The notes under the pieces were generated by a model that was given only the letters and a program-made list of their open reading frames with translations, made no database searches and was not told the origin of the DNA. Both the position numbers and the translations under genes were made by a program. This document shows positions 23,607 through 37,900 of a stretch of DNA of 64,000 bases, piece after piece. Position 1 is the first letter of the stretch. Each line of letters begins with the position of its first letter. Origin of the DNA: Halichondria panicea (taxonomy: Eukaryota; Porifera; Demospongiae; Suberitida; Halichondriidae); the NCBI RefSeq assembly GCF_963675165.1, contig NC_087388.1, positions 4,035,047 through 4,099,046 on the forward strand, in the 5' to 3' direction.

Positions 23607-26600
23607 AAATTGCAACGTTCATCACTAGGAAGGGACTCGCTTCGCTCGCCCTAATAATGTGTATTATGCAAAGTTAGGGTATTATAATAATAATACTTTA
23701 GACTATACTTATGTGTGTAGGCCTGTGCCAAATATTCCGGAATAACTTTTGTAGGCAGTCTTTTTTACAATTTGAATAATAGGTACTGTGAAAATAGTTT
23801 GATGATAGTAGCTCAGAACACACCTACATTCACATGGCAGTATACTATTTGTTAGTCCAATCAATGTTGAAAAGTGACTTGAGCCCATTTTTTGGTGCTT
23901 TTTATTATAATGACCAGGGGGAAAAGGGGGGGGGGGGGCAATTGAAGGAAACATTTTTACTAAAAAAAGGTCAACTGTTTTTTTCAAGCCCAATCAGTGT
24001 AGCTTTCTGGTTATGAGTTGATTGATGACTTTTTATATATATCACATACATGCATAGTAGCAGGAGATAGCAGAAATGCATGAAGTCATCTTGCATGCTC
24101 TTCAGCTTCAAAAGTCTACAACATAGATCGTCTGCTATTTTGCATGCTATGCAATAATTAATTGTAGGCATATCCTGTGACATTGTTGCTCTAAGCCACA
24201 CCCACTTCGTTGAAAGTTGCAAAGAATGAGCTAGAGTATACACATATCTTATTTGAGCTAATCTACTGCATGCATGGTCTTCTATAGCAAGAAAGGGGGG
24301 GGGGGGGGGGCACATGCCCCTTGTGCCATGCACTGGATCCGCCATTGATGACCATGCATAACATTATTATGGGGAATGATCATGAATTAGGAATAATCGT
24401 GAATCTATAAAAAGCAACGATTAGATTGATTAGAAAACAGTTTTTTGTCGCCTTTAAAGATTGCCTACAAGTTTCATATAAGTACCCTATTATTTTTCAG
24501 CCACTGCATGTCTCATTAGAAGTTAAAGCAGTCCAAATGAGAGTGTCTAGTTAGCTCAAGCAGCTCACAGGGTAATAGTAAGAATAGTCGGTGCATGTAT
24601 AGTACTTTAGGTTTTACTTGTGTGTATACCGACAATTCATAAGGCATTCCAAATATTGGAGCCGGTTCATATAATTATAGCACACATTTGAGGGAAAAAC
24701 AATTATTAACATAGAGTATATATATAGAGGTTACGGGTTTTACGGGATTGCGTTTATACATGTATAATAAAGGAGCGCATTTATCGTTAATTGGATCACC
24801 ATAACCAAATACATTATTATTAACTCACCTGACTTTCCCTTTTTCCTCGGGCTTCAAATCTGTGACGATTGACTGGCTTGCTAAGTAATATGCACCCTTA
24901 GTGAATGCTGCTTTCCTCGCCGAAACAAAATCTCTGTTAATAACGGTAAGCAAAAGGACAGTCGCACACTTTGCTTACTAAGATAATACTTGACAAAATT
25001 TAACACATTTTTTCTGGAAACTGATGACCTAGGTAATGATTATGAGTGCAATTTGCAGGCATGCATAATACATATACAAAATTCCAATATGTACATAGTT
25101 TACACTATATAATATGCATGTACACAATACTCCCACCTTGCAGCAATGGGTCCCAGGGCATTACTGATGGTGCAGATTATATCAGTTGCATTATCCACAC
25201 GATACACAATCTGTCAGAACAGAAAATAAAATGCCAGTGTTTGACCTTCATAAAGTTTGTCATATACTGTATACTGAAATTTAAAGTTTCATATACCATT
25301 GGATTCCTTGTTAAAAAGCGCTTCTATCTATAATTATGCTGTAAAGCTGGAAAGCTCCAACCAGCTAAAAGTTAGCATTTTCCATGTAGAAGTCCCAGGC
25401 ATACTTGTCCACCACATAAAGCATAAATGAAGCCATAATTAACCACTAAGAAGCCTCCTATAGAAACTTTTACTTGCACTGCATTTATCCTTGAGCAGCT
25501 GTAGCAGTCTACACACACACAAACACAAACTATATACCTCGCTTGCGGATGCTAATCGAGACATAATGAATGACAAGCAGTGCTACGCGTATATAGCTCC
25601 ACTTGTTCCTCCTAGCAGTGAGCCCCACCCTTTTTTCTCTGTATTTTCCGCACCCATGCTTGTCAACCAGTGTCTAGCTTTGTTTTGGCTGTGTAGTGAA
25701 CTGTGGTCTGTGGTTTGTAGCACTGCCTGTATCAGGAACTGCACAATCAGATGTGCCGTTTCTGGGAAGTGTTGCTAACATAACTAGAGCACTAAAGTGC
25801 AAACCCTCGGCTGGTGACATGATTATAAAGAAACCAGAAGAGTGATGTAATGCAGTGTATGTAGTGATGTAGTGATGTATGACTGAGCTGTCTAGCACAG
25901 TAACTCAGGAGCAATAAAACTAAACCAGACTGGAAACATTGAGAACAGAGTTTTAGCGGTATATATATGAGGCATGCACATGCAGTGGACTAGGTCCTGA
26001 GTCTAGGATCACAGCAAAGAAGCCTGGAGTCTCATGCAGAGAAGTATGGCTCCTGGAGTAGGATCCTAGAGTCAGCTAACAGAGCAACAAACAAGTCACA
26101 ATTCTATAGCTTTCTATTGTAGTGACTCTTTTCCAGACACACACACACATACATGACACAATGCACACACACACAGACACACACTACCGTATACCTCGCT
26201 TGCGCATGCACACCGAGGCATAATAAATTAGTACTACGTACTATCAAGTGATAATGACGCAGGAGCAGGCAAATGCGCAGTTCAACACTTTAAATTTACT
26301 CTTATATCTACTTTTGTTACATTCCAATTAAAACATGTACTGTACGTACCTCATTCCCTCCACACTGCGTGTTCCATTCAGTGGTATTATCTCCAGGATA
26401 CAAGATGGACCAAAGATGCTGTGCTGAAGTCTCAATAAAACTCTGCATGCATGATGTGAGAATTACTCTATGAACAATTAATTAAAGTAGTAAACGTGTG
26501 CAGACAATAATATTTACTTACCTCTAGCTTAAGCACCTTTCTCCCACCAATATGCTTGCTGTAGCACGTAATCTCATTCTAAAAGGATTCAACAATACAT

Positions 26601-29087
26601 TCACATGCAGCAATTAATTTTGATAGCAATGAGTACATAATTATCTTTAACCCTTTTGATGTCAGATGTACTAGTAAATGAAAAATGTTATATACAATGT
26701 GGTAGAAATCAAATCCAAAAATTGTTCATTCATTTTTGGTAAGGTTTCATATTGAATGTGTTCTGGTTGCCTAGCAACCTATATTAAAGTGAAGAGATAT
26801 CTCTAAAGCCGGGCGCGGGCGAGGAGATTCCAGACAAGACATACCATAGAAACTGGATTATTAGCACATGCATGCGCTCTTGGGGTCAATAGCAGAGTTC
26901 TATACGTTTATATTCGAGAATGCGCCTATAATTATAATGCAGTTATTTTTGAGCCCCACTCAGTAACCAGACATTATAATATTATTATATATATTATTTA
27001 CATCATATTATCATATTGACCAAGAACTTGGAATAAAAGGCCGTGTCTCACATTCTCTCAGCATGATCAGACAAGGTAACAGCATGCCCATTTTTACCTC
27101 GAGTGATTCTCATCAATAACCAGTCTTCACAGCCATCCATGCAGAGCTTCAAAATGTTTGCTGAAGACTGTTATCCTATAGCTAGACACTTGCTACACTA
27201 TAATATAGCACACTATTTTAACAAAAGAGAGCTCACAAGGGACTCATAAGTATTATTGGTTTGATCCAAACCGCATATAAAGTTTAGATTTTTCTGACCC
27301 TGCATAGTCATGCAATAGTAAAATTGCACAATACCGTATTACTGGCGTGTGAAAAACCTTTTTGAATGAGCCAAATCAGCAGAAAAGTTGACCCTTTGCG
27401 ATCTAACTATTGTGTTCTGGCAAGGATCGTGTGTATTTACTATACTAATAATTGCAGATTTTATTGTTGCGAATTGCAAATGTTTGCAATTGATGGTTGC
27501 AAAACATTCTAGTAATACGGTACAAGCTATACAGAATGATGACACTCCTAAGTCTCTGGCAGCAAGTACTTGTAACATAATTAGCTAAGAACAGTCCGGT
27601 ATGACATAACTGACTTACAACTTTCTTCACACTCCATCTATCATTGTTTTTCGTTAACTCAATGAGCCCCTTCAAAGCTGACAGAGCAATTCTCCTTACC
27701 ACCTGGTCCTGAATACCAATAAGTTAATGACACGATTAATTATTGATTGTGCATGCCGCATGTCATTATACATGTACACAACTTAAGGTTAGGATATAGT
27801 GTTCGCCCACGCAAGAAAGTGGGCGTTCCCGCTCAGCATCTGTACAGCAATTTTGGTAACGCTAGCTACAAAACTTCTGCGTCAGTTTTCTACCTTCTTA
27901 GCTGATGATCATGTCCTATTTAAGCATGATCTAATTAAACAAGGTGTGGGGCAGGGCCAGATGTAAAACTATCATAGAGAATCAAGACTCTGCAGCTGCA
28001 GCGCTCACTTTACTATTTATTTTTGGTTCATTTTTGCGTATTGATAGTACAAAAGAGCAGATACGACAGAACAAGTATTACAATAAAGCAATATCTAAGC
28101 ATCTGGCTCTAAGTAAGGTAAGTATAGATCTTGTCATAGAGCTCTTGCATGTCACTCCATGGCCTCTGTATAGTTCTAGAAAACTGACGCCAAAATAAGC
28201 GAGTGTCCACCACAGATCTCTGATGGCTATTCTGTACTCTTCATGTACTAGAAAAAGGAAAGACAGACAGTTTTAGCTTGAATATGAACATTATCATTGC
28301 CTGTATATTGATACAAACTCTTTATTAACTTACAATGGCCATGAAATAAATAAAAACATTATCTCATGAATAATTAATGAGCAAACACTATATCCTAACC
28401 TTAACATTGAAGCATACTGTACGAGACAGTATAAATGTCCAACCAAATGCACTTACTTTAGCACACATTTGAATTGAATGTCATTGCTAAAATTAATGCT
28501 ATTGCATCCACGTCCAGTAATGCCATCAATATATTGGTCAAGTGTATGCATCTATAGCTATTGCTATAATTACAGACTGAGAGATATCGAAGCCAAAACA
28601 CACAGTCACTCAGAAGGTCAAACCAAATCCACGTGTAATTAATAAGACAATTAACTTTAGAGTTTGAATTTTATTGCTATTGCATGCTACATGAGCTAGT
28701 AGATTTATATATAACGTATATAGCAGGTATATCCATTCGATGGTATAAAACTTTCACAGGATGACTGTTAGAAAGATTTTCGCGAAGTTAATGTTCGCGG
28801 AATACCATGCATGCAGGTTTCTGCAGCATGCATGTATATTAAATGTGTGGGTATAAATGTTCGCGGTATATGCGAAAACCACAAACATTTATACCCTCAA
28901 AATATACCTGCTATATAATACTACATTGATAAGAATCACATCAGGGAACTCGTATTATGCTCACCAGGTTTGTTGAACAATCATCGATGTTACAGTCAGA
29001 GCTGTTTTCATCACTCAAGGCTACCTCTTCTTCAGAGATCATAAAGTCTTTCAGTGATTCATTCATCATGTATAGTTGTTGCTGCAT
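21873..29087 (-). CDS. START-domain lipid-transfer protein, STARD3-like but without MENTAL domain (8 exons)
   Basis: Exons: 29087-28965, 27708-27619, 26578-26522, 26442-26350, 25210-25137, 24933-24829, 22505-22418 and 21965-21873. All junctions are GT/AG and the frame joins to 240 codons ending TAA. Residues 42-240 are a full START domain ([41 protein letters not shown] near the end), the fold that carries one sterol or phospholipid in a closed cavity. Exons 2-8 match the last seven STARD3 exons next door in length (90 versus 93 bp in one) and in intron phase, so this is a partial gene duplicate. The first 41 residues are acidic (DFMISEEEVALSDEN) with no signal or membrane segment, so it is probably cytosolic. 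An ATG at 29087 follows an in-frame TAA; ATGs at 29069 and 29066 are alternatives. An extra upstream exon cannot be excluded. Confidence 0.88.
22285..22400. mobile_element. Half copy of the TACCGTACCCTCGCG element beside a splice donor
   Basis: This segment (CTACTGCGCATGCTCAA onward, through GCAAGAAGTTTGTAGCAAAA to TTTTTGCGAGG) matches the right half of the element at 43314-44049 with moderate divergence. It ends about 17 bp from the donor of START-paralog exon 7. Confidence 0.6.
22890..23660. mobile_element. Inverted partial copy of the 2-kb TIR transposon, with internal ~75-bp repeats
   Basis: Bases 23481-23650 (AAAGTTGGTAAAGGGTCACG ... GGGACTCGCTTCGCTCGCCC) match the reverse complement of about 1574-1735. 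Repeated units with CAGATGGAAACTTCTGAAG and CACACAGACACGCTTACAAC (minus strand) at ~23100-23440 match 1945-2010. The units code for peptides such as METSEATQTRLQQ in one frame. The copy lies in the intron between START-paralog exons 6 and 7 and contains a (CA)n tract at ~23544-23602. Confidence 0.65.
27787..28400. mobile_element. piggyBac-like MITE flanked by TTAA
   Basis: The ends GGTTAGGATATAGTGTT and AACACTATATCCTAACC are exact inverted repeats, each bordered by TTAA (27783-27786 and 28401-28404). TTAA target duplication is characteristic of piggyBac transposition. No transposase frame is present. It lies in intron 1 of the START paralog. Confidence 0.75.
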
Positions 29088-30742
29088 TTATAGCTTTTAT
29101 AACTGTGTGTTATATTGGGTGGGATATATATCTGCGTTAATCAGTCCATGCATACATATTATGTAGATCTCTATAGACATAGATATAACCGTGAATCTAA
29201 CCGTATTCTCACTTAGTTTACATGTTGTAGCTATAAAATGTATGCGTTATATAGGACACACTTTACCCTAGCTTTATAGCTGTATCCTTGCATTAATTGC
29301 TAAACATTAATTTTAATAAAAAAACTGTGAATCTATACTAAGAGCAGCAGAGAGTGTTGTGAGAAGGTACCAATTCTTTTTTAACTTTAAACTTTGGAGT
29401 ACTTGCATGCATGTATGCTTGAATGTGTTGACAGAGAAAACATTACCGCAATAGTTTGCTAAGTAATCTGTATTTAATTGGAGAGAACATTTTAATTGAA
29501 CAAACTCATAAGTGGGTGTGAAATGAGTTGTAGTAAATAATTATAACGGCAAGAGTATTAACAGTTTTTGTAGACAAGAAAAGGACTGTACATGTCTACT
29601 TTCAATAATTATAGGAAAGTCGAAGTAATGGCAATGGTCTCACTATAATTATTACTTCTCCTCGTCTAATAATAATCAATCACTAAACATAAGACTGCAT
29701 GTAAAACTCAAACTATTATTAGTGAAAACAACGAAATGTATTAAAAGCCTAATTATATGATTGCATGGTTGTTAGTGATCATTTGCTCCCTAACAGTCTA
29801 GTGGGGTACGTTAAAAACAGTTTATATACATGAACAATTATAAATTATAAACACCCCTATACTCCATTCAGCTGTACTGTACGTCCGTTAGTCATGCATG
29901 CACATGGGCAAACACTATAGACAGTCACACGTCTAGGCAAACTTAGTCTACATCATGCATGCAGTACGTAGATTAACGTAATTCATGGTGTGGTAACTAT
30001 CCATACTGTGTTACTGATCTATGTATAATTATAGATCAACATGAACAGCATGCAGTAGATTATGTGTATAGACGTATCTACTGAATCTACCACACGTTTT
30101 GGAGATGATTCTTCGATTGCTGGATTGTTTCACTTGTTTCAGGTGCTAATAGAGATCTGTATAGAGATATCCCACTCGGCAATCTGCACTTAGTAGTATA
30201 GATAGGTAAAGATCGATCCATCAGCAGTCAAAAATTAAGGAGAGAGCTGCCTTTTATTTTTATATTGGGAACCATTTCATGTTAGATTTCTCATGCATGC
30301 ATATCGAATTGAACTTGGTGGAATTATCTCGGCCTGAACACATATAATTTTATAGCATGAGTGGCCATAATTTTAAAGTTTGACATGTGCATGTGACGTC
30401 AATGTTTATGGTCCGCTTATCTGAGGAATAGCGTGGGCAATTTGAAAGTAATAGGCAATAATGTCTTGAGCATAATCCTTCAGACCCTGCATGCCTATAC
30501 TTTACAATTGAAACAACAAAATTTAATGCATGAACAAAAATGAGCACACAGTAATAATTATGTGAAAAAGGTGATGGTGAACTTATACACTATTGTGTAA
30601 CTGAACAAAAAAATAACACACCTTCAGGTGTTCTCAACACAAAATGTCTACATGACTTGTATACATGTAAAAAAAAAAACACGCGTCTTTGCAGAGAAAG
30701 GGTAATGCAGTCCTTGGCAAAAGAGAGAGACTACAAAACCAG
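29088..30742. other. Spacer between STARD3 3' end and START paralog
   Basis: AT-rich sequence with many TGCATGCATG words and no credible exon. It should contain the STARD3 3' UTR and the START-paralog promoter, but neither can be delimited. AAAATAAAAG on the minus strand near 30252 is a possible distant poly(A) signal. Confidence 0.4.
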
Positions 30743-31524
30743 CTAGGTCCGATTTCGATTGTTCCTTTGTTCTCGTGCATAGATTAGTAGCTGTTGAAAG
30801 GCACCAATGAGAGCGGTGGATACCGTCTGGTCCACTACAGCCTGGGGGAGCCAGCCCTGGGGAGGGGGAGGGGGAAGGTGAGAGAGAAGCTGATAAGAGA
30901 GTATTTCGATTGAAGGAGTTTACATTCTGTAAGTGAACCTCTCTATACAAAAAAATGCATGAAAATCCAATTCACTCGCTAGTCACTAGTGTGAGATAAT
31001 ATTTTTTAGGCTGTATAATAATAACGGATGTATTACAGTCTAAGGTCACCCTAAGGCCATGCAAAGTCAATTTGTAGTTCCTAGGCCCCTCGTGCTTGGA
31101 TTTTGGCAGCTTTCTAATATCACGTGACCTCAAATTAGAGGCACTAAAAGAAAAGGATGAATTTGTATGGTTTGTTTGTCATGAATATAATTACGACTCA
31201 AATTAATTATGCACTTCCGGTTATTGAAGAAGTTGGGGGTATTTTCAATTAAAATTCTACGAAATCATTATCCTTAATATTTATCATTGTCTCAATCCGT
31301 TTGCTATTTTAGAATAATAGCCTGAGAAACTACAAATTGACTTTGTGTGACCTAAAGAAGGGCCACCTGTTATAATTACAACGGCTGTGTAACCGCACAA
31401 CAAAGGTGTTCCATACATGCACATACCTTTAGATTAGAGTTGTAGATCCATATGAACTGACACCTGCTGGAGTTGATAGGAATGACTATGTAGCCATTGG
31501 GCCCACAATCTCCTCTGTGAATGT

Positions 31525-31608
<84 letters not shown>

Positions 31609-31816
31609 AGAATGGTATATAGGGGGTGGGATCAGGCTTTCCGACAACAAATTACTGACTCAGTTTAAAATTAGAAACAGCTCAACGTTTTTTAAATGCT
31701 ATCCGATCTTACATGTAGTAACACTGTACCTACATGTAGGTCATAGGAAGCTCTTTAGTATTAGTTAACAGAAACAAAAAAAGAGCATGTACGTGTGTGT
31801 GTGTGTGTGCGCATGC

Positions 31817-31852
<36 letters not shown>

Positions 31853-31884
31853 ATGCGTGCGTGTGTGTGTGTGTGTGCGCATGC

Positions 31885-31930
<46 letters not shown>

Positions 31931-34900
31931 ATGCGTGCGTGCGTGTGTGTGTGTGTGTGTGTGTGTGGAGAAGGCAGAATTTGAAGGTAGTGTACTGCAT
32001 ATCACATGCACAAAAATTGCAGTTGCAGATATCTTAGGGATCTATGTAAATGAACCAATGTATTTACAACAGCTAACGATGGACCTCACCTAACTTTCCC
32101 ACTCTGCTCCGGCTTGAGATCAGTGACAACACTCTTACTGCACGAGTAGTAAGCCCCATCCCGGAAGGCTATCCTCCGGGCAGACACAAAGTCCCTGAAA
32201 AAGTTAAGTTACTATGTAAAATGTACCCCAGTGGGTTTTCTAACTACATGTATCAAAGCTACTATAATTATACTGTAAGTTTCTGCCACCTCGAAGAGAG
32301 TGGGCCGTAGAGACTGTGTACCATTGCGCTAGAAATAATTTATATGCAATTTTAAGGCTGCTACGAAAACGTTATGCGATCAATCAATTTATTTACTCGA
32401 TTAAACGCCGCAATTTCAATGGAGATTGAACAGGCCTCCAATAAAGGCCGATAATTATGTGATATGATAGGTACTCATATAAATAGCAATTAGTTTGCAT
32501 TGCGCATATATTTCTAGCATTACGGTATCACCGAATTAATGCATAAAATGCTAATCAAGTTAAAGGAGAAACCAGGTTGCATGGTAGACTGAAATTTTAT
32601 GTGTATATACATTACATGTGTATATACATTACATGTACATATCATCTTATGTGCTTGCTCACCTTGATGACACAGGGCCCATGGCAGCAGACACAGTGTA
32701 CACAATATCTGTGGCCTGGTCCACTCGATGCACTGTCTGCAGGGGAAGGAGCAAACACAACACAACATGAAACGGTACAAGCAAAACTGCATACAGTTTG
32801 AGCCTATAAACAATACTGCACAGACATAATCAGTTCTAACCGTAATAAGGTACAGCTAGGTTAAAATTAATGCTGCCACATACATGTATGAGTGGCCATA
32901 TAAAGCAAAAGTAGAGTTTTACAGTTCACATAATTATACATGTAGCCCCCAGGAAGCTCTGTAAATGATGTACATGTACTCCGTGCTCAAGCAAATGAGA
33001 GTTCCATACAAGATGGTACAGAAAGATCACCCACCTCGTTAATAACACAGGACTGGTTCCATTCGTAGGTGCTGTCTCCAGGGTATAGGATGCTCCACAG
33101 TCGCTGGGCAGACACCTCAACTACACCCTGAGAGAAACGATTATTCTAAGAACCGTATGCTTGACACTAGTAACAATTCATCAATAGGAAGATTAGCATT
33201 TGCGTACTCGCAATATATGCATCTATAAAATTAATTATAATTATAGCCTTTGTTATTGTTCTATTCTTAAAGCTAGATGTACGTGTACATGCAGTATAAT
33301 ATAGGAATGCATGTAAATATTATTTGTACATCTAGTGTGTATAATTATGGATAATGCTGCAAGTACATGTGCATAATGTATCATTCATCATTGAGATATT
33401 AAGTGGAGGTATATTTTACAGACATACACTTACATCTAACTTGAGCACTTTCCGTCCATTAATTGTCTTTGTGTAACACTTAATGTTGCTCTGTAAGATG
33501 AACAGAACATTGAATACCGGGTAACCATACCAGCCAGTGTATAGTATTAGGAGTGCATGAATAAGAGTATCCGACTCCCACGCACTTCTATATACAAGGT
33601 GTTTTTTTGTGAGTGCAATCATACTACGTATTCACACACTCCTGATAGTATCAACTACATGTTGTACACAACCAAAGTCTTAGCTGGGAGATAGCCCAAA
33701 CGCAAAAAATGCAGCCACATTTACCTTCAAACACACAAGTACATCATGCTAGCCCTTCCACTGACACATGCTTACCACAGTCCTATCTAGATTCCAGCCG
33801 TCATTGTTCCTGGTCATCTCTGTCACCCCTTCCAGAGCAATCACTGACTCACGATGGATAACCTGGTCCTGGGGGGGGGGGGTACTAACATTGCAGCGGT
33901 GCTCACAAGTATCCATAAGTTTAACCTTTCAAATACACGGCAGACCCTTGAAGAGTGTTACCTACATACTTAGAGGCTGGCTTAGAAAATTAAAAAGGAA
34001 CGGGAACTTTTTATTGCTGATGGGTACTGTACATAATAGTCAGAGGTTGGCTTAGAAAATTAACAAAGGTATGTTACATAGTCAAGAGAAGTTGGTAACA
34101 CCAAAAAAACAAGACCGTAAGACATTTGCTCTACCTCAGGAGATAGGTTTCTCTCGTACTCTGGGCTGACTTCCTCACTGAAGAACGCCGGCTCCTCACT
34201 TATGGGGGGCAATTCATCCTCTATCGTACGCTCTACCATCACAGGGGACCCTAGGGTACACAAATTAATTAAAACATTAAGACAACAAATTTGAGCGTAT
34301 ACACATAGAAAACTCCGGCTTAAGAGCTATGTACATGTACATACATGCAAGAGATGTTGCACAGAGTGAGATACATAAACTGGTCTTATTCACTCTCATT
34401 CACTCTCGCAATATTATATGGGAAGACAAATTCAAGATCCAAAGTAGAGTCTATAGAGATCCAGTAGACAATGCGATTCGAGCCATGTAGCAGCTCAAGT
34501 AACTTTCAGCTAGCACTAATACACATTATAAACTTTCACGTACCTATAAACAACTAGACATGTGTCGTAGAGAAACTAAACAATTCCATACCGTAGATGG
34601 ACATTTTATCTCATGTAAAGTGTTAGCTAGCTGGCTGATTTGTAGAAATTTTGCTATGGCAGATTATTATTGAAACATTTTCTTAGACACATTTAATTTT
34701 CACAATGGGCATTAATAACCAAATTAGACCGGCTTTGGGAAAACCAAAATTGTATAGATAATACAGGCATTCAAATTGCTAATGACAGCTGCTGCTTGTT
34801 ATTTATTATCAGTATATATAATTTCACATTCAGATGAAGATACCGTATAGCTGGCGGGTACATTTCGAGAGTACAATCTTTCGCGGAAAAGAAAAGATTT

Positions 34901-37900
34901 AGACTAGCCAGCCTTTTGGTTCACGCATGCATTGCATGCGATCATAATAATATTCGTGGGTATAAATTTCGCAGTACATGCTTAATCAGGGGAAAAAGCG
35001 AATGCTTATATATCGTATAGAGGGTAATTTTCGTGGGCAAAATATTCGTGGTTTTCGTGGTTGAAGGTTATGACCACGAATATTTTACCCACAAATGAAG
35101 CACAGGGTTTTGCATGAAATAGAGGGTGTAGAACGTTCCTTATGTGGATATCTAATCTTTACACATTGTGGTGTCATAAACACATTGTGGGGAAATGCCA
35201 AGTCTGCTTAGGAAGCAAAATTCAAAAACAAAATGGCTTTTTCTTGTGAAAAAAGCTGTATTATTTGGGATATAAGATGGAGAATAGTGCATCAGACAGA
35301 GCTGATTGGACTGTCTTATCAAAGTGTTGCTGAGAATCTTCAAGTTGATCCATCAACTGTTTGTAGAATAGTGCATTGTTGACATGCTGACTAAGATCTA
35401 CAACTTTATGGTTGACCACAGATAACCTTATAAGGAACGCCCACCGCAAAACGCTTTTTGGGGATATTGCAAAGATTCTGCAAAACCCTGTACCTTGCTT
35501 ATCTTTAGCAGTGCAAGCTCTAACCACGAAAATATTACCCACAAAATGTCTCAATATTGCTGAACCACAAATATTTTGTCCCCCTAAAATTACCCGCTAT
35601 ACGGTACCCTCAAAATACCCGTTATACGGTACAAACAAACACCCATGGCAAGTGTATGCACAACTACTTTTTATACTCCCAGGAATCTCATCAAGACAAG
35701 CTCACCTCGAGAAGATCCAATTGGTGTCCTGAAGTCGAGGGAGACAGCACTAACTGACCTCCGGTGCATGGGAGACGGAGATATCGGGCTGCAAATAAGC
35801 ATCTGAATGGCCTTACTGTACTTACACATTATCGTTACTGTAGTTTGGGGCTCATACATGCGTACATTGACATGTAGCTGATTCACATCATTGTGTACAT
35901 GTACACAAAAAGAAAATATGCCTTAGAGCTCTATCATGATTATTATGGGGGTTAATTACACCAAGAATAAGTACTTGAGAGGCCAATTAAAGCACACCTC
36001 ACACATACTCACAGAGGGGTGGGGTGCTCCGGTAGGGGTGGAGTCTCGGGGTGGTTAACTATGACATAAGCCCTGGGCCAGATCCACGCCTTGACACTCC
36101 ACCACGAAGGAATGTACAGTCTGGCTTTCTCAGCGGGTAGGTACTGTAAAGAGAGGCAATTAGTTACATCTATATAAGGTGTATAGTATGCAGTGCTGAA
36201 TCAACGTAAATGTGGTATTAAACTATGTACACGTACATGTATACAGAGAAGTCATGCAGTTATCAAAAATGAGTAGAAACTGGATTAATAGCTAGGGTAA
36301 GCACTATAGGGTCAAAAGCAGTGCTAGAGCCTGGATAGAGCAGTCATACACACACACAAACAAACACAATGACACTACCATCTACCGTATGGCGGGTAAG
36401 TTCTGGGGGAGAAAATATTTGTGGTTGAGCAATATGTAGTCAGTTCGTGGATCTGACAGATCTTGTTTCTTGGTTGTATGCTGCTTGCACTGCAGTAAAG
36501 GTGTCGCTTCATTCGTGGGTAAAATAACTATCCGTGCTCAGAAAATCAACCACGAACAATTTTCCACCTGGAAAGTACCCGCTATACAGTACTTTACCAT
36601 GTGCACACCCAGATGTACGTATCAATAAGCAAATATACGATTGTTGCTTTCAAATTATACGTACCTTAAACTCAAAGAAGAAAGCCACGAACCAGGGAAT
36701 GACAAAGGAGACAAACACGAGAAGAATAAGGGACACCAGGTACATAGCATCCTTCGTGTTGACCGTATTCTTCAGCAGCTGTAAACAGAAAATCAATGGC
36801 AACGGGAATCTACAATTTTTGTATATTATTATAAACACACGTCTTTTTCCAGGGATACAGAACAATGGATGTTTACTGTATTTATGATAGTACACGTACC
36901 GTATATGCTTGATCAGAGGCCGCGGCTACTAAATACATGTTTCATTTTTCTAGCAAAGGAGGCTACAAATCGAGAGAGGCCACTGTTTGAGAGAGGAATT
37001 TATTAGGCCTACTGCACTCCAGCAAATTCAACTTGCATTCAGGTTGATTCAAAAGTTGTTTTCACCTGCACAAACTCGAACTCTGCTATCAGAAAGTCTT
37101 TCAAAAGCACTAACAAGCTGCTACCTAAACATGTACATGTAGCTCCTACCGTAGATACCAGTATCAATATGGCTGCCACGTGCAGAGATAGTTCATTGAG
37201 GCTACTATTACTGCGGCTTCTATTGCACTGAAGATGGGCATTTGAGGGGCTACACTATTTGAGCGCAACCTTTATACAAGAGCGGCCTCTGATCAAGCAT
37301 ATACAGTATTGGGTACATGTACACGCACATGGATACAATGCTGTGCATATAATTTTTTTCTTAAACATGGGGTCTTATTTTTAACTAAGTCAGACGGTCG
37401 TTTGTTAAAACCTAGCGTTCAATCGATCTAAGAAATGGCCACAAAAGATCATCAGACTTAAAATACACACAAGCTCATTAACAATGAATACAAATGTAGT
37501 TTCAATTGATCATGCAATAATGAATCACTTTAACATCACATGGTTGGAACTGAGAAACCACAGAGGAGTATATAGCCATTCCCGTGATGATAAGGCTTAC
37601 AAAGTAGGTCTTGACAGGAATGTAGCAAGCTGAGGCAACAGTCGTAAACTGGAGAGAAAAAAACATCACTATTATTGCTAGTACATGTACATGCAGCGAG
37701 ATTGAGCGAGCGAAATTTTGCCAGAATAGTAATACGTACAATGCATATAATCATACATTAATTTTGTAGAGTATAGAGGTACCAAAAGTTCTTAGAAACT
37801 ATGCACTTACATGCACATGTAGAGGTGCATGTACACTTCTATTGAAAGCAACCACCAACCATACAAGTAAACCATGGTGGTGAGTTAGGGACTAGCCGGG

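Noticed and set aside
31730-32093. Several overlapping frames encoding Thr-His or Cys-Val repeats
   Set aside because: They are translations of the compound TG/GC microsatellite in STARD3 intron 13.
35261-35554. 97-codon minus-strand frame
   Set aside because: It runs across the transposon arms, antisense to the HTH-coding remnant; chance.
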